A DNA stretch of 64,000 nt from Tritrichomonas foetus (GCA_001839685.1 MLAK01000816.1:74202-138201), one strand, 5' to 3'; shown: positions 38,901 through 49,025, numbered from the stretch's first letter. Notes: generated by a model from the sequence alone, not told the origin. Made by a program: numbers and translations.

Positions 38901-39405
38901 TATTTATTTTTCTATAGATGAACATTTCGTTTTGAGAAAATGACTGAACTGAATCTTTTCGAACAATCGAAACTGAAAATGTATGTGTTTATAAATTAAA
39001 TATGTTATTAATTTTTATTTTGATTATTTTGATTATGGTTTACTGAAGGGATCAGATCGTCGATACTTGATTTGGAAAATCCATTATTTTGAAAATATGA
39101 AAAAAATATAAATTATACTGATGTGATGTTGATTGTATTGCTATATATTCAAATTGATCATAGCAGCAACGCTATTGATGAAACAATAATTTTTCTCAGT
39201 CGATTTATGTTTATCATTGTGTCTTTTTTGAGGTTATTTTATTTTAATTTTTTCTCGTTGTGAATTGAATATTTTTTCAATTGATCTATCAATCGTTATT
39301 GAGAATTATTCAGTGCACAGGATGGAGAAAACTCTTTTGAAAATTGAATTTATGTTCTTTTGCTTTAACAAAAATTGAATAGAATTAGTACATCAATTTT
39401 CTTTG
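38901..39405. other. Intergenic region
   Basis: 505 bp, AT-rich with T-runs; nothing recognised. TCAATTTTC 16 nt before the transporter ATG departs from the initiator at the Y position. Confidence 0.5.
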
Positions 39406-40692
39406 ATGGATGTTGATCAGACCCTTCTTGTTAACTTCGACTACATCGAAAATTCTTCCTCAGCAATGTCAAAGAAGCCTAAGTATTCACATTGTTTCAC
39501 AACAATGATGAATTTGTTGAATACCTTAGTTGGTGCTGAAATTCTTGGCATTGCAAACTCGATGACTTTATGTGGACTCTATGTTTCAGTAGCTTTAATG
39601 GTAATCACAGCTTCACTTTCATATGCAGCAACAATTTTAGTTGTAAGATTACAAAATCGAACTGGTGCTGAATCTATCAATGATTTAGCTTCAAAAATTC
39701 TTGGGAAATGGGGAGGTAATTTACTTTCTGGTTTAACTTTATGTTTTACCTATTCATGCCAAGTTGCTTATTTAGTTATTGGTGCTGAAACTGTTTGTAG
39801 TTGGTTTGATATTGCCAAATTATATGAATGGGAAACTGGGTGGAGAAGATCATTAGTTGTACTTATCTATTCACTTGCTTTACCAATTGCATTAACAATT
39901 CCAAGAAACATGAAATTTTTGGACACAGCTTCTACAGCTGCAATTGGATGTTTAGTAGTTTTTGTAATTGTAATGATTGTTAAAGGAGCATTATGGTTTC
40001 CTAAACATGGTATTAATCCAACAGTTGAATCATATAACTTTGGATTAAGTATTTTTAATGCATTAGCAATATATGCTATGATATTTGCTCTTCCTGCCAT
40101 TGTGCTTCCATTAATAAAGCCATTCCATCCGAGTTTAAGAAAACGGTATTTTTTAGTTGGATCTGCTTTTATGACTTGTTTTACAATTATTTTGATTCCA
40201 AGTGTTATTGGATACCTGATGTTTGGGAAGTCAACAGAACAAATCATATTTCAATCATTTGATTCAAATGATCTTGTTATTCAAATAGTCAGAGTTACTT
40301 TCTTCTTTGTGGTCAATGCATCATTTCCAGTTGTTGGAATCGCAGTTGCCACTGATATTTCTGATATTGTCTTCAAGGTTCATGATCCAGCTACACTTCC
40401 ATGGAAAAAACGTATTATTGCTCTTGCTATTGCAGATGTCCCTCCTTTATTAATTGCCATGGTTTTACCAAAAGTCAGACCAGCTTTAGAAATAGGAGGT
40501 GCATTTGGTGGATGTTTAACCAACTTTTTCTTTCCACCAATGTTATGGTTCATGCAATCAGATAAGAGATGGAATCATCCATCGAATATTCTGTGTTTAT
40601 TATTTGCGTCATTTGGTTTGGTTTCTGCTGCAATTGCAACTTATCAAGCATTTGAAGATGCTTATCATACATTCAAAGGAACAGAAGTCTGA
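39406..40692 (+). CDS. Amino acid transporter, AAAP/SLC38 family
   Basis: A 428-residue polytopic membrane protein with about 11 hydrophobic spans. After a 30-residue polar N-terminus, the first span region reads FTTMMNLLNTLVGAEILGIANSM, the broken first helix typical of the amino acid/auxin permease family (NxxxGxGxLxxP-like, with Ala/Asn variants here). Later spans include GALWFP, FFVVNASFPVVGIAVA and GGAFGGCLTNFFFPPMLWFM near the end, the last being the conserved region before TM10-11. It would move neutral or other amino acids across the plasma or lysosomal membrane, often with proton or sodium. Trichomonads rely on amino acid uptake and hold many such genes. The open frame starts with TTG at 39403; I use the ATG that follows. 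Confidence 0.9.
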   Translation: MDVDQTLLVNFDYIENSSSAMSKKPKYSHCFTTMMNLLNTLVGAEILGIANSMTLCGLYVSVALMVITASLSYAATILVVRLQNRTGAESINDLASKILGKWGGNLLSGLTLCFTYSCQVAYLVIGAETVCSWFDIAKLYEWETGWRRSLVVLIYSLALPIALTIPRNMKFLDTASTAAIGCLVVFVIVMIVKGALWFPKHGINPTVESYNFGLSIFNALAIYAMIFALPAIVLPLIKPFHPSLRKRYFLVGSAFMTCFTIILIPSVIGYLMFGKSTEQIIFQSFDSNDLVIQIVRVTFFFVVNASFPVVGIAVATDISDIVFKVHDPATLPWKKRIIALAIADVPPLLIAMVLPKVRPALEIGGAFGGCLTNFFFPPMLWFMQSDKRWNHPSNILCLLFASFGLVSAAIATYQAFEDAYHTFKGTEV

Positions 40693-41024
40693 CATAAACT
40701 TGGCATACAGTTGAAGTGTTCACTCTCAGTAGTAGTTCTAATACATTGAAGTTATTTAACAAAATAGAAACATGAGAAAAATATTCCAGAAATACTAATA
40801 GAATGTCTATCATTAAACTTATACACAAGATTGTTATGCCAAATTAGTAAATTTAATAGTAAACAATCATAATAAATAAGAAAAATAATAAAATTTATTT
40901 CACACAACTTTATTTAGCATATAGAGAGTGGATTTAAATCCTATTCTCCGTATTCTTAATATAATAAAAACATTTTAATATAAAATTAAAAAAACTCTGA
41001 GAACATTTGATCACAGAAATTAAT
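40693..41024. other. Convergent intergenic region
   Basis: 332 bp between the facing ends of the transporter and Myb genes; AT-rich with AATAAA-like and TAAA strings on both strands, nothing else. Confidence 0.5.
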
Positions 41025-41939
41025 TCATAAATTTGATCGAGCATGTTCAATTAGATCACTTTCATTGGTTTGGGTTCCTGCATTTACTCCATAAATAATT
41101 CTGACATCATGATGAGGGTAAGTTACATTGATGTGATGATGTGGGTTGTTGTTGTTTCCATGATTTGATAAATTTTCTGGAATTTGCATATCTGAATTCG
41201 CATTTTCATTTTCCACACCAGAAGTATGAGCTTCACTTATACTTCGACAATTTTCACCTACATTTCGACAATTTTCACCTACATTTCGACAATTTTCACC
41301 TGCATTTCGATAATTTTCACCTACATGTTGATAATTTTCACCTGCATTTCGATAATTTTCACCTACATGTTGATAATTTTCACCTGCATTTCGACAATTT
41401 TCACCTGCATGTTGATAATTAGGTGTTTCGATGTTGACACTCTTTTTGTCATCATTTTCATGAATCTGATTAGCTTGATCATTTTCATTATCTTTCATTT
41501 TACTTGTCTCGAGCTCCACTTCATTCTGGTTTGTTTCTGTTGTATTTTGATCTGATTCATTATCTTGCCCATCGTTTTTTGCTATTCGACAAACAAAATA
41601 GTTCCATCTGTTTTTCAAACTATTTGCACTTCGTCCAGGGAAATACTGCATCATTCTGGCCCACTGAGGTCCCATCTGATTGAATTTTTCGTGGAGCAGC
41701 TGGTCTTCATCCTGCGACCACTGTCCGTTGAAGAAACCAGGAATCAGGTAATTTCGGTACCTGTCCCTACATTGGCGGCCAGTTCGTCCTGGCATCATTT
41801 GTGCAATTTGATCCCACTTTTTGGCACCATATTCTTGAACGAGCCGACGGAGTGTTTCATCTTCTTCGCTGGTGAACTTCTTGCGTATCAAGGATACGTG
41901 TTTCCTGGGATTCTTTAGCGGGGGAATGTCCCAGTTCAT
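41025..41939 (-). CDS. R2R3-type Myb DNA-binding protein with tandem-repeat tail
   Basis: A 304-residue protein. Two Myb/SANT repeats lie at about 15-65 (KFTSEEDETLRRLVQEYGAK ... QIAQMMPGRTGRQCRDRYRNYL) and 68-118 (GQWSQDEDQLLHEKFNQMG ... FPGRSANSLKNRWNYF), each with spaced aromatic residues and the RTGRQCRDRY/RSANSLKNRW recognition helices. Trichomonads have a very large family of such two-repeat Mybs, some of which bind promoter elements near the initiator. The rest is acidic and Asn-rich, with about eight 7-residue units (GEN-[YC]-[RQ]-[NH]-[AV]) at about 175-232, encoded by a 21-bp minisatellite. A perfect initiator lies 11 nt before the ATG. Target genes are unknown. Confidence 0.93.
   Translation of the reverse strand: MNWDIPPLKNPRKHVSLIRKKFTSEEDETLRRLVQEYGAKKWDQIAQMMPGRTGRQCRDRYRNYLIPGFFNGQWSQDEDQLLHEKFNQMGPQWARMMQYFPGRSANSLKNRWNYFVCRIAKNDGQDNESDQNTTETNQNEVELETSKMKDNENDQANQIHENDDKKSVNIETPNYQHAGENCRNAGENYQHVGENYRNAGENYQHVGENYRNAGENCRNVGENCRNVGENCRSISEAHTSGVENENANSDMQIPENLSNHGNNNNPHHHINVTYPHHDVRIIYGVNAGTQTNESDLIEHARSNL
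41241..41420. repeat. 21-bp coding minisatellite in the Myb gene
   Basis: About 8.5 units of a 21-bp sequence (plus-strand core ATTTTCACCTACATTTCGA), in frame, encoding 7-residue repeats. Two unit types (CATTTCGA and CATGTTGA) alternate in the centre, so part of the array has grown as a 42-bp block. Confidence 0.92.
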
Positions 41940-41946
41940 TCTCTAG

Positions 41947-41952
41947 AAGTGA
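41947..41952 (-). promoter_or_regulatory. Initiator TCACTT of the Myb gene
   Basis: TCACTT on the minus strand matches TCA(+1)-Y-T-W; start base 41950 gives an 11-nt leader to the ATG at 41939. Confidence 0.65.
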
Positions 41953-42628
41953 TATCTTGAAAAAGTTACATCAGGAATTTCATTTAATAGAATTTGAAAG
42001 GAGAAGTCAAACTTTTCTATGATTATTGAAACACAGCTCTCAATTTCTACGGATTTTGAATCGACTTTATTCGGTTAAGCAGCTGTTATTTAACGCTAAA
42101 TGTATAGCAGTGTATGAATAAAGAAAGTAAAATTAACATTTCAGCTATGAAAATTTGGTAACTCATTTTTCATAAGAAATTAGAAGATAAAACATTTTGT
42201 TGAATTGACATTTTTCGGTATTGTTTATTGTAAATTACTCGTATATAGCATTATAATTATGTACAATAAATTAGAAAGCTTTATTTTTTCGAGTTACCTC
42301 TAACCCTTGAATTAGATGATTAACAAAAAGAAAGCGTGAATGGCGAGAAACATAAAAAGAATAATGGTATTCCATTCATGTGTTTTTCATCATTCAAGTA
42401 TTAGTTTGTTATGTTTCTCATCTAACTTTGAATTCAATTCTCACATCATCAACTGTCCTCAAGCAAATGCTCATATTAAGTGACACCATAAATGGCCACA
42501 AAGCATTCACACGTTTTTCGATGATATCTAACATTATCATCTTTTCAAATCTTCAACCTTAAAAAAAACCTGATTAGTGAATATAAAAATTGAAAAATTA
42601 AAAACATTTTATTACAATTCATAAAAAG
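41953..42628. other. Intergenic region
   Basis: 676 bp. A 60-codon open frame at 42380-42562 shows no coding character. Nothing else recognised. Confidence 0.5.
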
Positions 42629-43357
42629 TCATGGCTTTGCTGGAGATGAACTGGATACCCTTTGAGGAGTAATTTCTGTTGCAAACCCCTTCAAAAGACG
42701 AAGCGTCCTTTGTGAAAGGGCAGAAAGGTTTATTTTTATGTCATCTTCAGAAAAATCAATGCCTTGCTCGTTTTCGCTCAATATTTTGATAATCTTCCAT
42801 ATGGTGGCTGGATCATCGACAAATTTGAACATGTGAGCAAAAGCTTGAGTATCCTCAGCAGATAGCCAACTTCTGGCCATTCGTCTTTCTGGCACAAGAA
42901 TTTCCATATCGGCTGTTAAATTGAATTGCGACAAATATGGGGCTGGCTGGGCCTTGAAAAGGTGGCAAAGGGCCATCTGGCATTTTGTATATTCGTTCGA
43001 CCAATCTTCGTGGGCTTTCGTTTCAACTGCTTCGAGTTTCCTTGTGAAAATTTTTTTGAGACGATCGGCCATGAAAACTTCAAGAGATGGCCTTCCATGA
43101 TAGATTTCCGCATTTTCCCAAATTTGATTGACGTCGTTTTTAAAGTCATCAATCGATCCGTTATATTTGCCGTCCACTATTTTTTGTCTGACAGTGTTGA
43201 GATCCATCGGATTTTTAACTTTCTCCAAATAATCTGGAACTTCGTCGAGTTCGGGATCAACAGGAATGCTGAAGATTTGGGCGATTGGATGGGTCAATAA
43301 ATCGTCGATTATTTCTGTAAGGGCTTTTGTTTGATCGAAAACAAACTTCATTTTCAT
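42629..43357 (-). CDS. Single-bromodomain plus ET-domain protein (BET-like), variant pocket
   Basis: A 242-residue nuclear reader-type protein. A bromodomain fills about 10-110: ZA-loop VPDYLEKVKNPMDLNTVRQKI, then the B helix WENAEIYHGRPSLEVFMADRLKKIF. The residue that normally anchors acetyl-lysine is Asn in YN; here it is His (EIYHG). Residues about 165-230 look like an extra-terminal (ET/NET) domain, with DDIKINLSALSQRTLRLLKGF matching the EIDFETLKPSTLRELxxY pattern. One bromodomain followed by ET is a reduced BET plan. The gene at 60309 has the same plan and a normal Asn, so these are paralogues. Start at the first ATG (M3 is an alternative). Confidence 0.85.
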   Translation of the reverse strand: MKMKFVFDQTKALTEIIDDLLTHPIAQIFSIPVDPELDEVPDYLEKVKNPMDLNTVRQKIVDGKYNGSIDDFKNDVNQIWENAEIYHGRPSLEVFMADRLKKIFTRKLEAVETKAHEDWSNEYTKCQMALCHLFKAQPAPYLSQFNLTADMEILVPERRMARSWLSAEDTQAFAHMFKFVDDPATIWKIIKILSENEQGIDFSEDDIKINLSALSQRTLRLLKGFATEITPQRVSSSSPAKP

Positions 43358-43653
43358 GACATGTTATATGAAATTGAATATCAAATTTTTCGAAATGGAA
43401 GTATTTCACTCTCGTGGAAATCTTTGTTGACGGATGCAGTCTGTTGAATAAATATGAATTTTTCTGAATGCGTACAGCTTTGTGTTTTTTTCACAATCAA
43501 ATATCTCCTTATTTCGAACTCATATTCATGTTTTTTTCTCACCCATACTATTTATTGAAAAGATAAGAAGTTAACAAATGTATAATGTGTTTATTTCAAA
43601 CATATATTTCATTGGACTAAGATTCGACTGAAGATATTTGTTTATGACCATTG

Positions 43654-46188
43654 TTAAAAATTGGCGATCCTTTGATCAAAACTCTTGCAATTGTTTAACA
43701 GCATTCCAACAGCAGAACAAAATACTCCTAAATGTTGAATTTCATTTGATGATAGGATTGTATCGAGTAATGAGTTTCCCAGTAAAAAATGGCTGATAAA
43801 TTTTCCTAAACCATACACATGTTTTAATTCTGATGAAATTAAAATCCAGAGAATGCATGAATCAAAACTGAGAGTTTGTTTACATTGTGTTGTGAGTTCT
43901 GTTATAAGTCCAATTGTTTCTACTACATAAAATAAACAAACTGAAATTCCCGAATTTTGTTTTATGTGCCCAAGTAAATCTTTAGCGCGCTCTAAATACT
44001 TTTTACGAAGATTGAAAGCATCTTTGCAAGGTTGAATGGCATTTTCTAAAAGTTCATTGAAATGTGATTCTATTATCTTTGAAATGATTACTGATCTTCT
44101 CCAAACAATTTGATCATTTGAGAGATAACTTCTTAATGTGATGTGGTCCGTCATTCGAAAGAAAAGGAATCTGACAATTTGTGCGGAATGAACTTGACTT
44201 AATCCAAAATCCGCTGTAACTTTCTTAGCAACTTCAGTTAGTTCCATTAAAGTTATATTAAATTTGGAAATTGATTTTAATATTTTTGTACTTTTTGACA
44301 TTGCTGCTTTAAAAGGTGCATTAAGTTCATTTCTAATTAATTCATTTGAGACATTGAGTAGGATATGACCTTGTACATTTGATCTCATTGCTTCAACAAT
44401 TGATAAAGATGATGATATTCTTTGATGTTGTGTTCGAATTGAAGATGTGCGATCTGCTGCGTCCATTGCTCGATTATGTCTAAGATCAGTTACAGTTGAT
44501 ATACGTGGAATAAGATCAATCGATCCACTTGGAGTATTCATGGCGAAATAAAGAACTGCATCTGCTTGAAGAAGCTGCTTCTCAGGAAGGAAATTCGGAA
44601 TTAGAATTCGAATATGTTTTATGAAATCAGAAACATTTGAAGGTTGGAGAGAATTAATGCACTCTTCAAAAGATGGAAGTGTTGCAATAATATCGCAAAA
44701 ATATTCTGCAAATGGGTCTCGATCACATGACAGAGTTATTGTAGTTAAAGAATTATCAATAGAAAAAAGTGATTTTGTTCGAAGACGTTTTGCAGCTGCA
44801 GTAATTTCTTTTTGCCGTTGCAGCACTATACGAAAATGTTCATGTGCTAAATTATTAATTGCGGGCACATTTCCGAGACGACGGACAATTCTAATGAATA
44901 AATCTGAATCATCAATGGGAGTCTCAAGATTATCCATATAAGATAAAGCTGTTGAATGTAATAAGCATATATCCCTTCCTGTAATAACCAATTCTTTCGG
45001 AAAGCTTGGATTGGTACTCAGCAATTCACATTCCGAAATAATGGATGATCCAATAACATGACTAGTCAATTTTTCGATGAACAACTCAACGTCAATTTTT
45101 TGATATGATGGAATAATTGATAATACTTTCTTTAAAGGCTTTTGAAATGTTGATGGAACAAATCTACAATATTTAGATCGAAATACAGAAGCTACATCAT
45201 GCAAAGGAGACCATTCTGCATAACCAGGATGCCATGGAACCAAGCCAAGAACAGCAGGGTTATCAAGTGCTCTATTAACGAATGATTCAAAAAACAATAA
45301 AATGCATCTTTCATTATCAGTGTCAGTTGATTTAATATATTTAAATAACGAAAAAACACCAGATGGTAAAAGTTCCATACATCTTATTAGTGAATCATAA
45401 CATATCACTGCATGTTCACAAATAACTTCCCAATACATGAATGAAGCACATTTTCCTGATTTAAGATCAGTTTTAAAGTTATTTCTCATATCACGTAATG
45501 ATGATAAAGATAGAAGAATGTTTACAACGTTTGATAATGAACACTGCAAATATGAAAGAGATGCACCATTAAATAAATATGAAGTTACAAAAGAAGCGAG
45601 TGGTTCTAAATCATTCAATATTATTATTGGATTTGATAATGATGGCTTTATTACATCATCTTTAAATCCAGGATCAAATCTTGTATCATTATTAAATTGT
45701 AGTGATGCAAACGCAATTAAAGTGTCACTTAATAAACTATCTTCTTCAAGACACCATCCTTGCTGGAAAAGTGTGAGAAAGACAGAATAAGCGATTGTGT
45801 TGATTTTTTTTGGGTTTGATAGCGAGAAATAATATAAGCATTGCGCCAAAATATTTGTATGCGTTCTTAGATAAGAAATAAAAGTCATATAATGATTTAA
45901 CATATTCGATTCAAAAAAAGATGGACAATATTCAAGTGCAGAAAATGAAAGTCCTTTAAGAAATTGTGATTTAACAATGCTTTCAACTTCTGTTGCCTTA
46001 TTTCTGATGATGTGAGATCTGACGAGTGATAGTAGTCTTAGTTCACATATTAAATCGGTTGAAAACCCAAGCATTTCATTTGTAAGTTGTTCTTGCTTGG
46101 AATGTTGTGATCCAAGTAGTTGTTCGACTGTAAAAAGTTGAGATTGAACATTTGACAATTTCTGTAGATTTGCATCATCATCAGTCAT
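43654..46188 (-). CDS. Large helical protein, possible RasGAP-like domain
   Basis: An 844-residue, mostly alpha-helical protein without signal peptide or clear membrane span. Residues about 110-400 recall the layout of RasGAP domains as in GAPVD1: EEDSLLSDTLIAFASLQF, then a helix with SLIRCMELLPSGVFSLFKYI (compare the central 'SxxxLPxxxRxI' helix) and LLFFESFVNRALDNPAVLGLVP (compare the 'FLFxRFINPAIVxP' motif). I do not see a convincing arginine finger, so activity is uncertain. The C-terminal half is helical and unassigned. The start is supported by a perfect initiator 5 nt upstream. If the RasGAP reading is wrong it is an unknown trichomonad protein. Confidence 0.45.
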   Translation of the reverse strand: MTDDDANLQKLSNVQSQLFTVEQLLGSQHSKQEQLTNEMLGFSTDLICELRLLSLVRSHIIRNKATEVESIVKSQFLKGLSFSALEYCPSFFESNMLNHYMTFISYLRTHTNILAQCLYYFSLSNPKKINTIAYSVFLTLFQQGWCLEEDSLLSDTLIAFASLQFNNDTRFDPGFKDDVIKPSLSNPIIILNDLEPLASFVTSYLFNGASLSYLQCSLSNVVNILLSLSSLRDMRNNFKTDLKSGKCASFMYWEVICEHAVICYDSLIRCMELLPSGVFSLFKYIKSTDTDNERCILLFFESFVNRALDNPAVLGLVPWHPGYAEWSPLHDVASVFRSKYCRFVPSTFQKPLKKVLSIIPSYQKIDVELFIEKLTSHVIGSSIISECELLSTNPSFPKELVITGRDICLLHSTALSYMDNLETPIDDSDLFIRIVRRLGNVPAINNLAHEHFRIVLQRQKEITAAAKRLRTKSLFSIDNSLTTITLSCDRDPFAEYFCDIIATLPSFEECINSLQPSNVSDFIKHIRILIPNFLPEKQLLQADAVLYFAMNTPSGSIDLIPRISTVTDLRHNRAMDAADRTSSIRTQHQRISSSLSIVEAMRSNVQGHILLNVSNELIRNELNAPFKAAMSKSTKILKSISKFNITLMELTEVAKKVTADFGLSQVHSAQIVRFLFFRMTDHITLRSYLSNDQIVWRRSVIISKIIESHFNELLENAIQPCKDAFNLRKKYLERAKDLLGHIKQNSGISVCLFYVVETIGLITELTTQCKQTLSFDSCILWILISSELKHVYGLGKFISHFLLGNSLLDTILSSNEIQHLGVFCSAVGMLLNNCKSFDQRIANF

Positions 46189-46189
46189 C

Positions 46190-46195
46190 TAATGA
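46190..46195 (-). promoter_or_regulatory. Initiator TCATTA of the RasGAP-like gene
   Basis: Perfect match on the minus strand in ACATCATTAGATG; start base 46193, leader 5 nt. The ACATCATTA context is the same as at the ORP and cathepsin starts. Confidence 0.7.
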
Positions 46196-46387
46196 TGTTC
46201 CAGCTTTTTCAAGACTTGATGTATTTACATCAAATAGGAGAAAGTATACTTTTTCTAGTCTTATTTGTTCATATATATTCAATTTCAATTCACTTAGATA
46301 CGATAAATAACAAGGTGATTTCATGCAAATAATTGGCCTATAAGATTCAAATTTTATTCGTTCTGCTATTTCCACAAAATTTCTAAA

Positions 46388-47425
46388 ATGTCAACCCTGC
46401 GCATTACTCAAATTGCTAAAAACATTCTTCCAAAGCAAATCGAATCGCATTACAGCCTCAATGCTTCAAATAATTCAATGAACCTAAATTACACATACTT
46501 TCCAAATAAAACATTGTCCAAAATCAATTTCAATTATACTGACAACCCTAACATTCATTACGCTCAAAGCCTTGTTGAAAGGACGCTTGAAATGAGAGTC
46601 GATTTTGACGAAGACACATATTTAATTTATAACCCATTTTTAACTCACGAGTTTACAATTTCTAAAAAGTTCAATGATATTCTCAAATCAAAGTATTATT
46701 CACTTGCTTCTTTTCGAATTGAAGGAAGCACAACAAATAGCCTTGGATTTGATATTACAAATCGTTTCAATCTCACAGATAAAACGTTTATTGATGTTAT
46801 AAATTCATGTGTACCAAATATTATTAATACTAATGTTAACATTGATGGACCTTATGCAAAACTTGCTCTTTCTGCAACAAATAAAACATTGAAATTGATT
46901 TCACTACAAAACAAGAAAATAAATATTGAAAAATATCCAATTTTGAAATTCATTGAATACATTTCTAGCAATAATTTATTTACATTTAACGAAAATAAGC
47001 TTAAATCGATAATTACTGAAATGTTTATCAACAAAAGTTTACAAATATCACTTTTTTCAGGAATTACAATTGAAAGTAAAATGATTGGATTCAAATATGA
47101 CACTGGTAACAGATTATTCGTTCTTCGTCACGAAAGTGGTGTTTCAATTCCTGAATTTGCGATTTTTTCAAAAAGGATCAAAAGTTCGACTTTTGAAAAC
47201 GGAATCGAGATCAATTGTCGACCAGGCATCCAAAGAATATGTTATGGATTGAACTATTTATATAATAATATGATTTTATCATTAGGAAAGACTCAAGAGC
47301 ATCACATTTTAGGAAAAATCCAATTTTCTCCTCGCAAAGGCATGCAATTAGTCACTGCTTTGGAGACTGGACCAATGTTCAGCTTCTCAACCTTTAATTA
47401 TTCTGTCGAACTCACAATGGAATGA
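46388..47425 (+). CDS. Possible beta-barrel outer-membrane protein of the hydrogenosome
   Basis: A 345-residue protein rich in Asn, Ser, Thr, Tyr and Phe, with alternating polar/hydrophobic strands throughout (for example SMNLNYTYFPNKTLSKINFNYT, YAKLALSATNKTLKLISL, GIEINCRPGIQRICYGLNYLYNNMILSLG) and no alpha-helical span. The end, FSFSTFNYSVELTM, resembles the beta-signal by which barrel proteins are recognised by the Sam50 machinery. Length and pattern fit the VDAC/Tom40 class and the divergent hydrogenosomal barrels of trichomonads. This is pattern recognition, not homology to a named protein. The first 20 residues (TLRITQIAKNILPK) form a short helix as in VDAC. It is divergent from the RasGAP-like gene, 199 bp apart. 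Confidence 0.4.
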   Translation: MSTLRITQIAKNILPKQIESHYSLNASNNSMNLNYTYFPNKTLSKINFNYTDNPNIHYAQSLVERTLEMRVDFDEDTYLIYNPFLTHEFTISKKFNDILKSKYYSLASFRIEGSTTNSLGFDITNRFNLTDKTFIDVINSCVPNIINTNVNIDGPYAKLALSATNKTLKLISLQNKKINIEKYPILKFIEYISSNNLFTFNENKLKSIITEMFINKSLQISLFSGITIESKMIGFKYDTGNRLFVLRHESGVSIPEFAIFSKRIKSSTFENGIEINCRPGIQRICYGLNYLYNNMILSLGKTQEHHILGKIQFSPRKGMQLVTALETGPMFSFSTFNYSVELTME

Positions 47426-47676
47426 TTTACTTGGAGACCATTAAATGAAAATAAACTGTTTAAATTAAAAAAATTAAAGCTAGATACAGAAATCTAATAA
47501 AAATGTAGTTTGTTGGGTAACTTTATGTTTGGTTGTTGAATATAATTGATTTTTCATATTAATCTAATACGAGGGACATAGTTTTTCATCAATCTGAAAT
47601 GCACATTTTGATTTTTTGAAGGAATCCTGAGAAACAATTTTTGATTCGTCGTTCGTATTTCAATTCTCACATTATT

Positions 47677-47724
47677 CTTGAAACATAAATCTTGAAACAT
47701 AAATCTTCAAACATAAATCTTGAG
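47677..47724. repeat. 14-bp tandem repeat, three copies
   Basis: CTTGAAACATAAAT three times (one C for G change in the third), then CTTGAG. It is in the 438-bp convergent spacer 47426-47863, where nothing else is recognised. Confidence 0.8.
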
Positions 47725-47863
47725 ATGAAATAAACTATATTGATTGGAAACTTCGAATTGGCTTACCTGATATGAATAAAAGAGTTATTAGCAAGAAATA
47801 TAAATAAAGAAGAATAAAAGTAAAAAGGAAATAATAGTTTATTCTTAATCGTTCAATACAAAA

Positions 47864-48787
47864 TTAATCGCTATCGTCCTGATCATTGCTTCTTCTCTTT
47901 TCCAGATCGACGATCACTCCTTTCACGAGCTGGACGAGTTGTTGGTCGGGATCGACTGCAGCTCCTTCGATGACGTCCTCATCCATTTCCATCCATGGAT
48001 GTTGAAGGATATCTTCGGCAGTTGGACGGTCAGCCGGATCGACAGTCAGCATGCATCCAATGAGATCTTGTAATTCATATGTTACGTTGGGGAGTTGAAT
48101 ATCTCCTTCTGTGATTTGGCGGGCAGTTTCAGCAACCATCCTGTCAGGTGGAAGGTTTGGATCACTGACCCATGGAAAGTGATTTGACACCATTGCATAT
48201 AACACAACACCAGCTGACCAAATATCAGCTATCATACCATTATAAGGTTCTTCTTTTATAATTTCTGGAGCTGAATAGACGAGCGTTCCGCATGTCGTCT
48301 TCATCATCGGTGAATCTGTAGATGCCTGTTTACAGAGTCCAAAATCCGTTAATTTAGCGCAGTCTTGTGAAGTGACCAAAATATTTTCCAGCTTGATGTC
48401 TCGATGGGCGATTCCCAAATTATGGATATATGAAATTGCACCCATTATATGCTTGAAGTAGTGACGGGCTCGACTCTCTGGGAGGCCACCCTCGTCCAGA
48501 ACAAGGTCATTTAAATCACCTCCCTCGCATCGCTCGAGAATGACATAAACATTTTTTTTGTCGACAAGAACGTCCTTTAATTGGGTAATTCCTGGATGGC
48601 GAATCTGGCTGTGGATAATTAATTCATTCTTGAAGTGCGTGAAAAAATCATCACTTTTAATATTGGCGATATCAATAACTTTGCATGAAACTGCTTCACC
48701 TGTATTGATATTATGACACTCGAATACACGACCTGATGGTCCAGCCGATAAAAACTTCACGAATTGGTATGGTCCAATCTGTTCCAT
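47864..48787 (-). CDS. CAMK/CAMKL-like serine/threonine protein kinase
   Basis: A 307-residue kinase. The glycine loop is reduced (LSAGPSGRVFE), the ATP Lys is in VSCKVID, the alpha-C Glu in FKNELIIHSQIRHPGI, the catalytic loop reads AHRDIKLENIL, DFG in LTDFGLC, activation-loop end SAPEIIK, and the C-lobe has DIWSAGVVLYAM and DPADRPTAEDILQHPWM at about 265. The LKLEN/TAEDILxHPW wording is that of the AMPK/SNF1-related (CAMKL) group, which is greatly expanded in trichomonads. All catalytic residues are present. After the kinase domain there are only about 35 acidic residues and no UBA or KA1 domain, so regulation is unclear. Start at the first ATG. Confidence 0.93.
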   Translation of the reverse strand: MEQIGPYQFVKFLSAGPSGRVFECHNINTGEAVSCKVIDIANIKSDDFFTHFKNELIIHSQIRHPGITQLKDVLVDKKNVYVILERCEGGDLNDLVLDEGGLPESRARHYFKHIMGAISYIHNLGIAHRDIKLENILVTSQDCAKLTDFGLCKQASTDSPMMKTTCGTLVYSAPEIIKEEPYNGMIADIWSAGVVLYAMVSNHFPWVSDPNLPPDRMVAETARQITEGDIQLPNVTYELQDLIGCMLTVDPADRPTAEDILQHPWMEMDEDVIEGAAVDPDQQLVQLVKGVIVDLEKRRSNDQDDSD

Positions 48788-49025
48788 TACTTTTGTTTTG
48801 CCACGATTGATTGGACAAGCGATATGTGAACTTTTTCAATAACCTCGATAGATTTTGTATCAGCTTTTTTCTAAAGGTTTTTGAAAAAAGTTCAAAGCGA
48901 TAGAAGAGAATTTGCCGAAAAAACTGAAAATCAAGGTTAATCATAAAATGGCCATATTTTAGGCTTTATTCACCATTATTGAAATTTAAATTAAACCACA
49001 TATTATTTCGCAAAACTTTTTCAAT

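Noticed and set aside
46181..46375. 64-codon minus-strand frame upstream of the RasGAP-like gene
   Set aside because: It overlaps the initiator and start of the real gene; no family resemblance.
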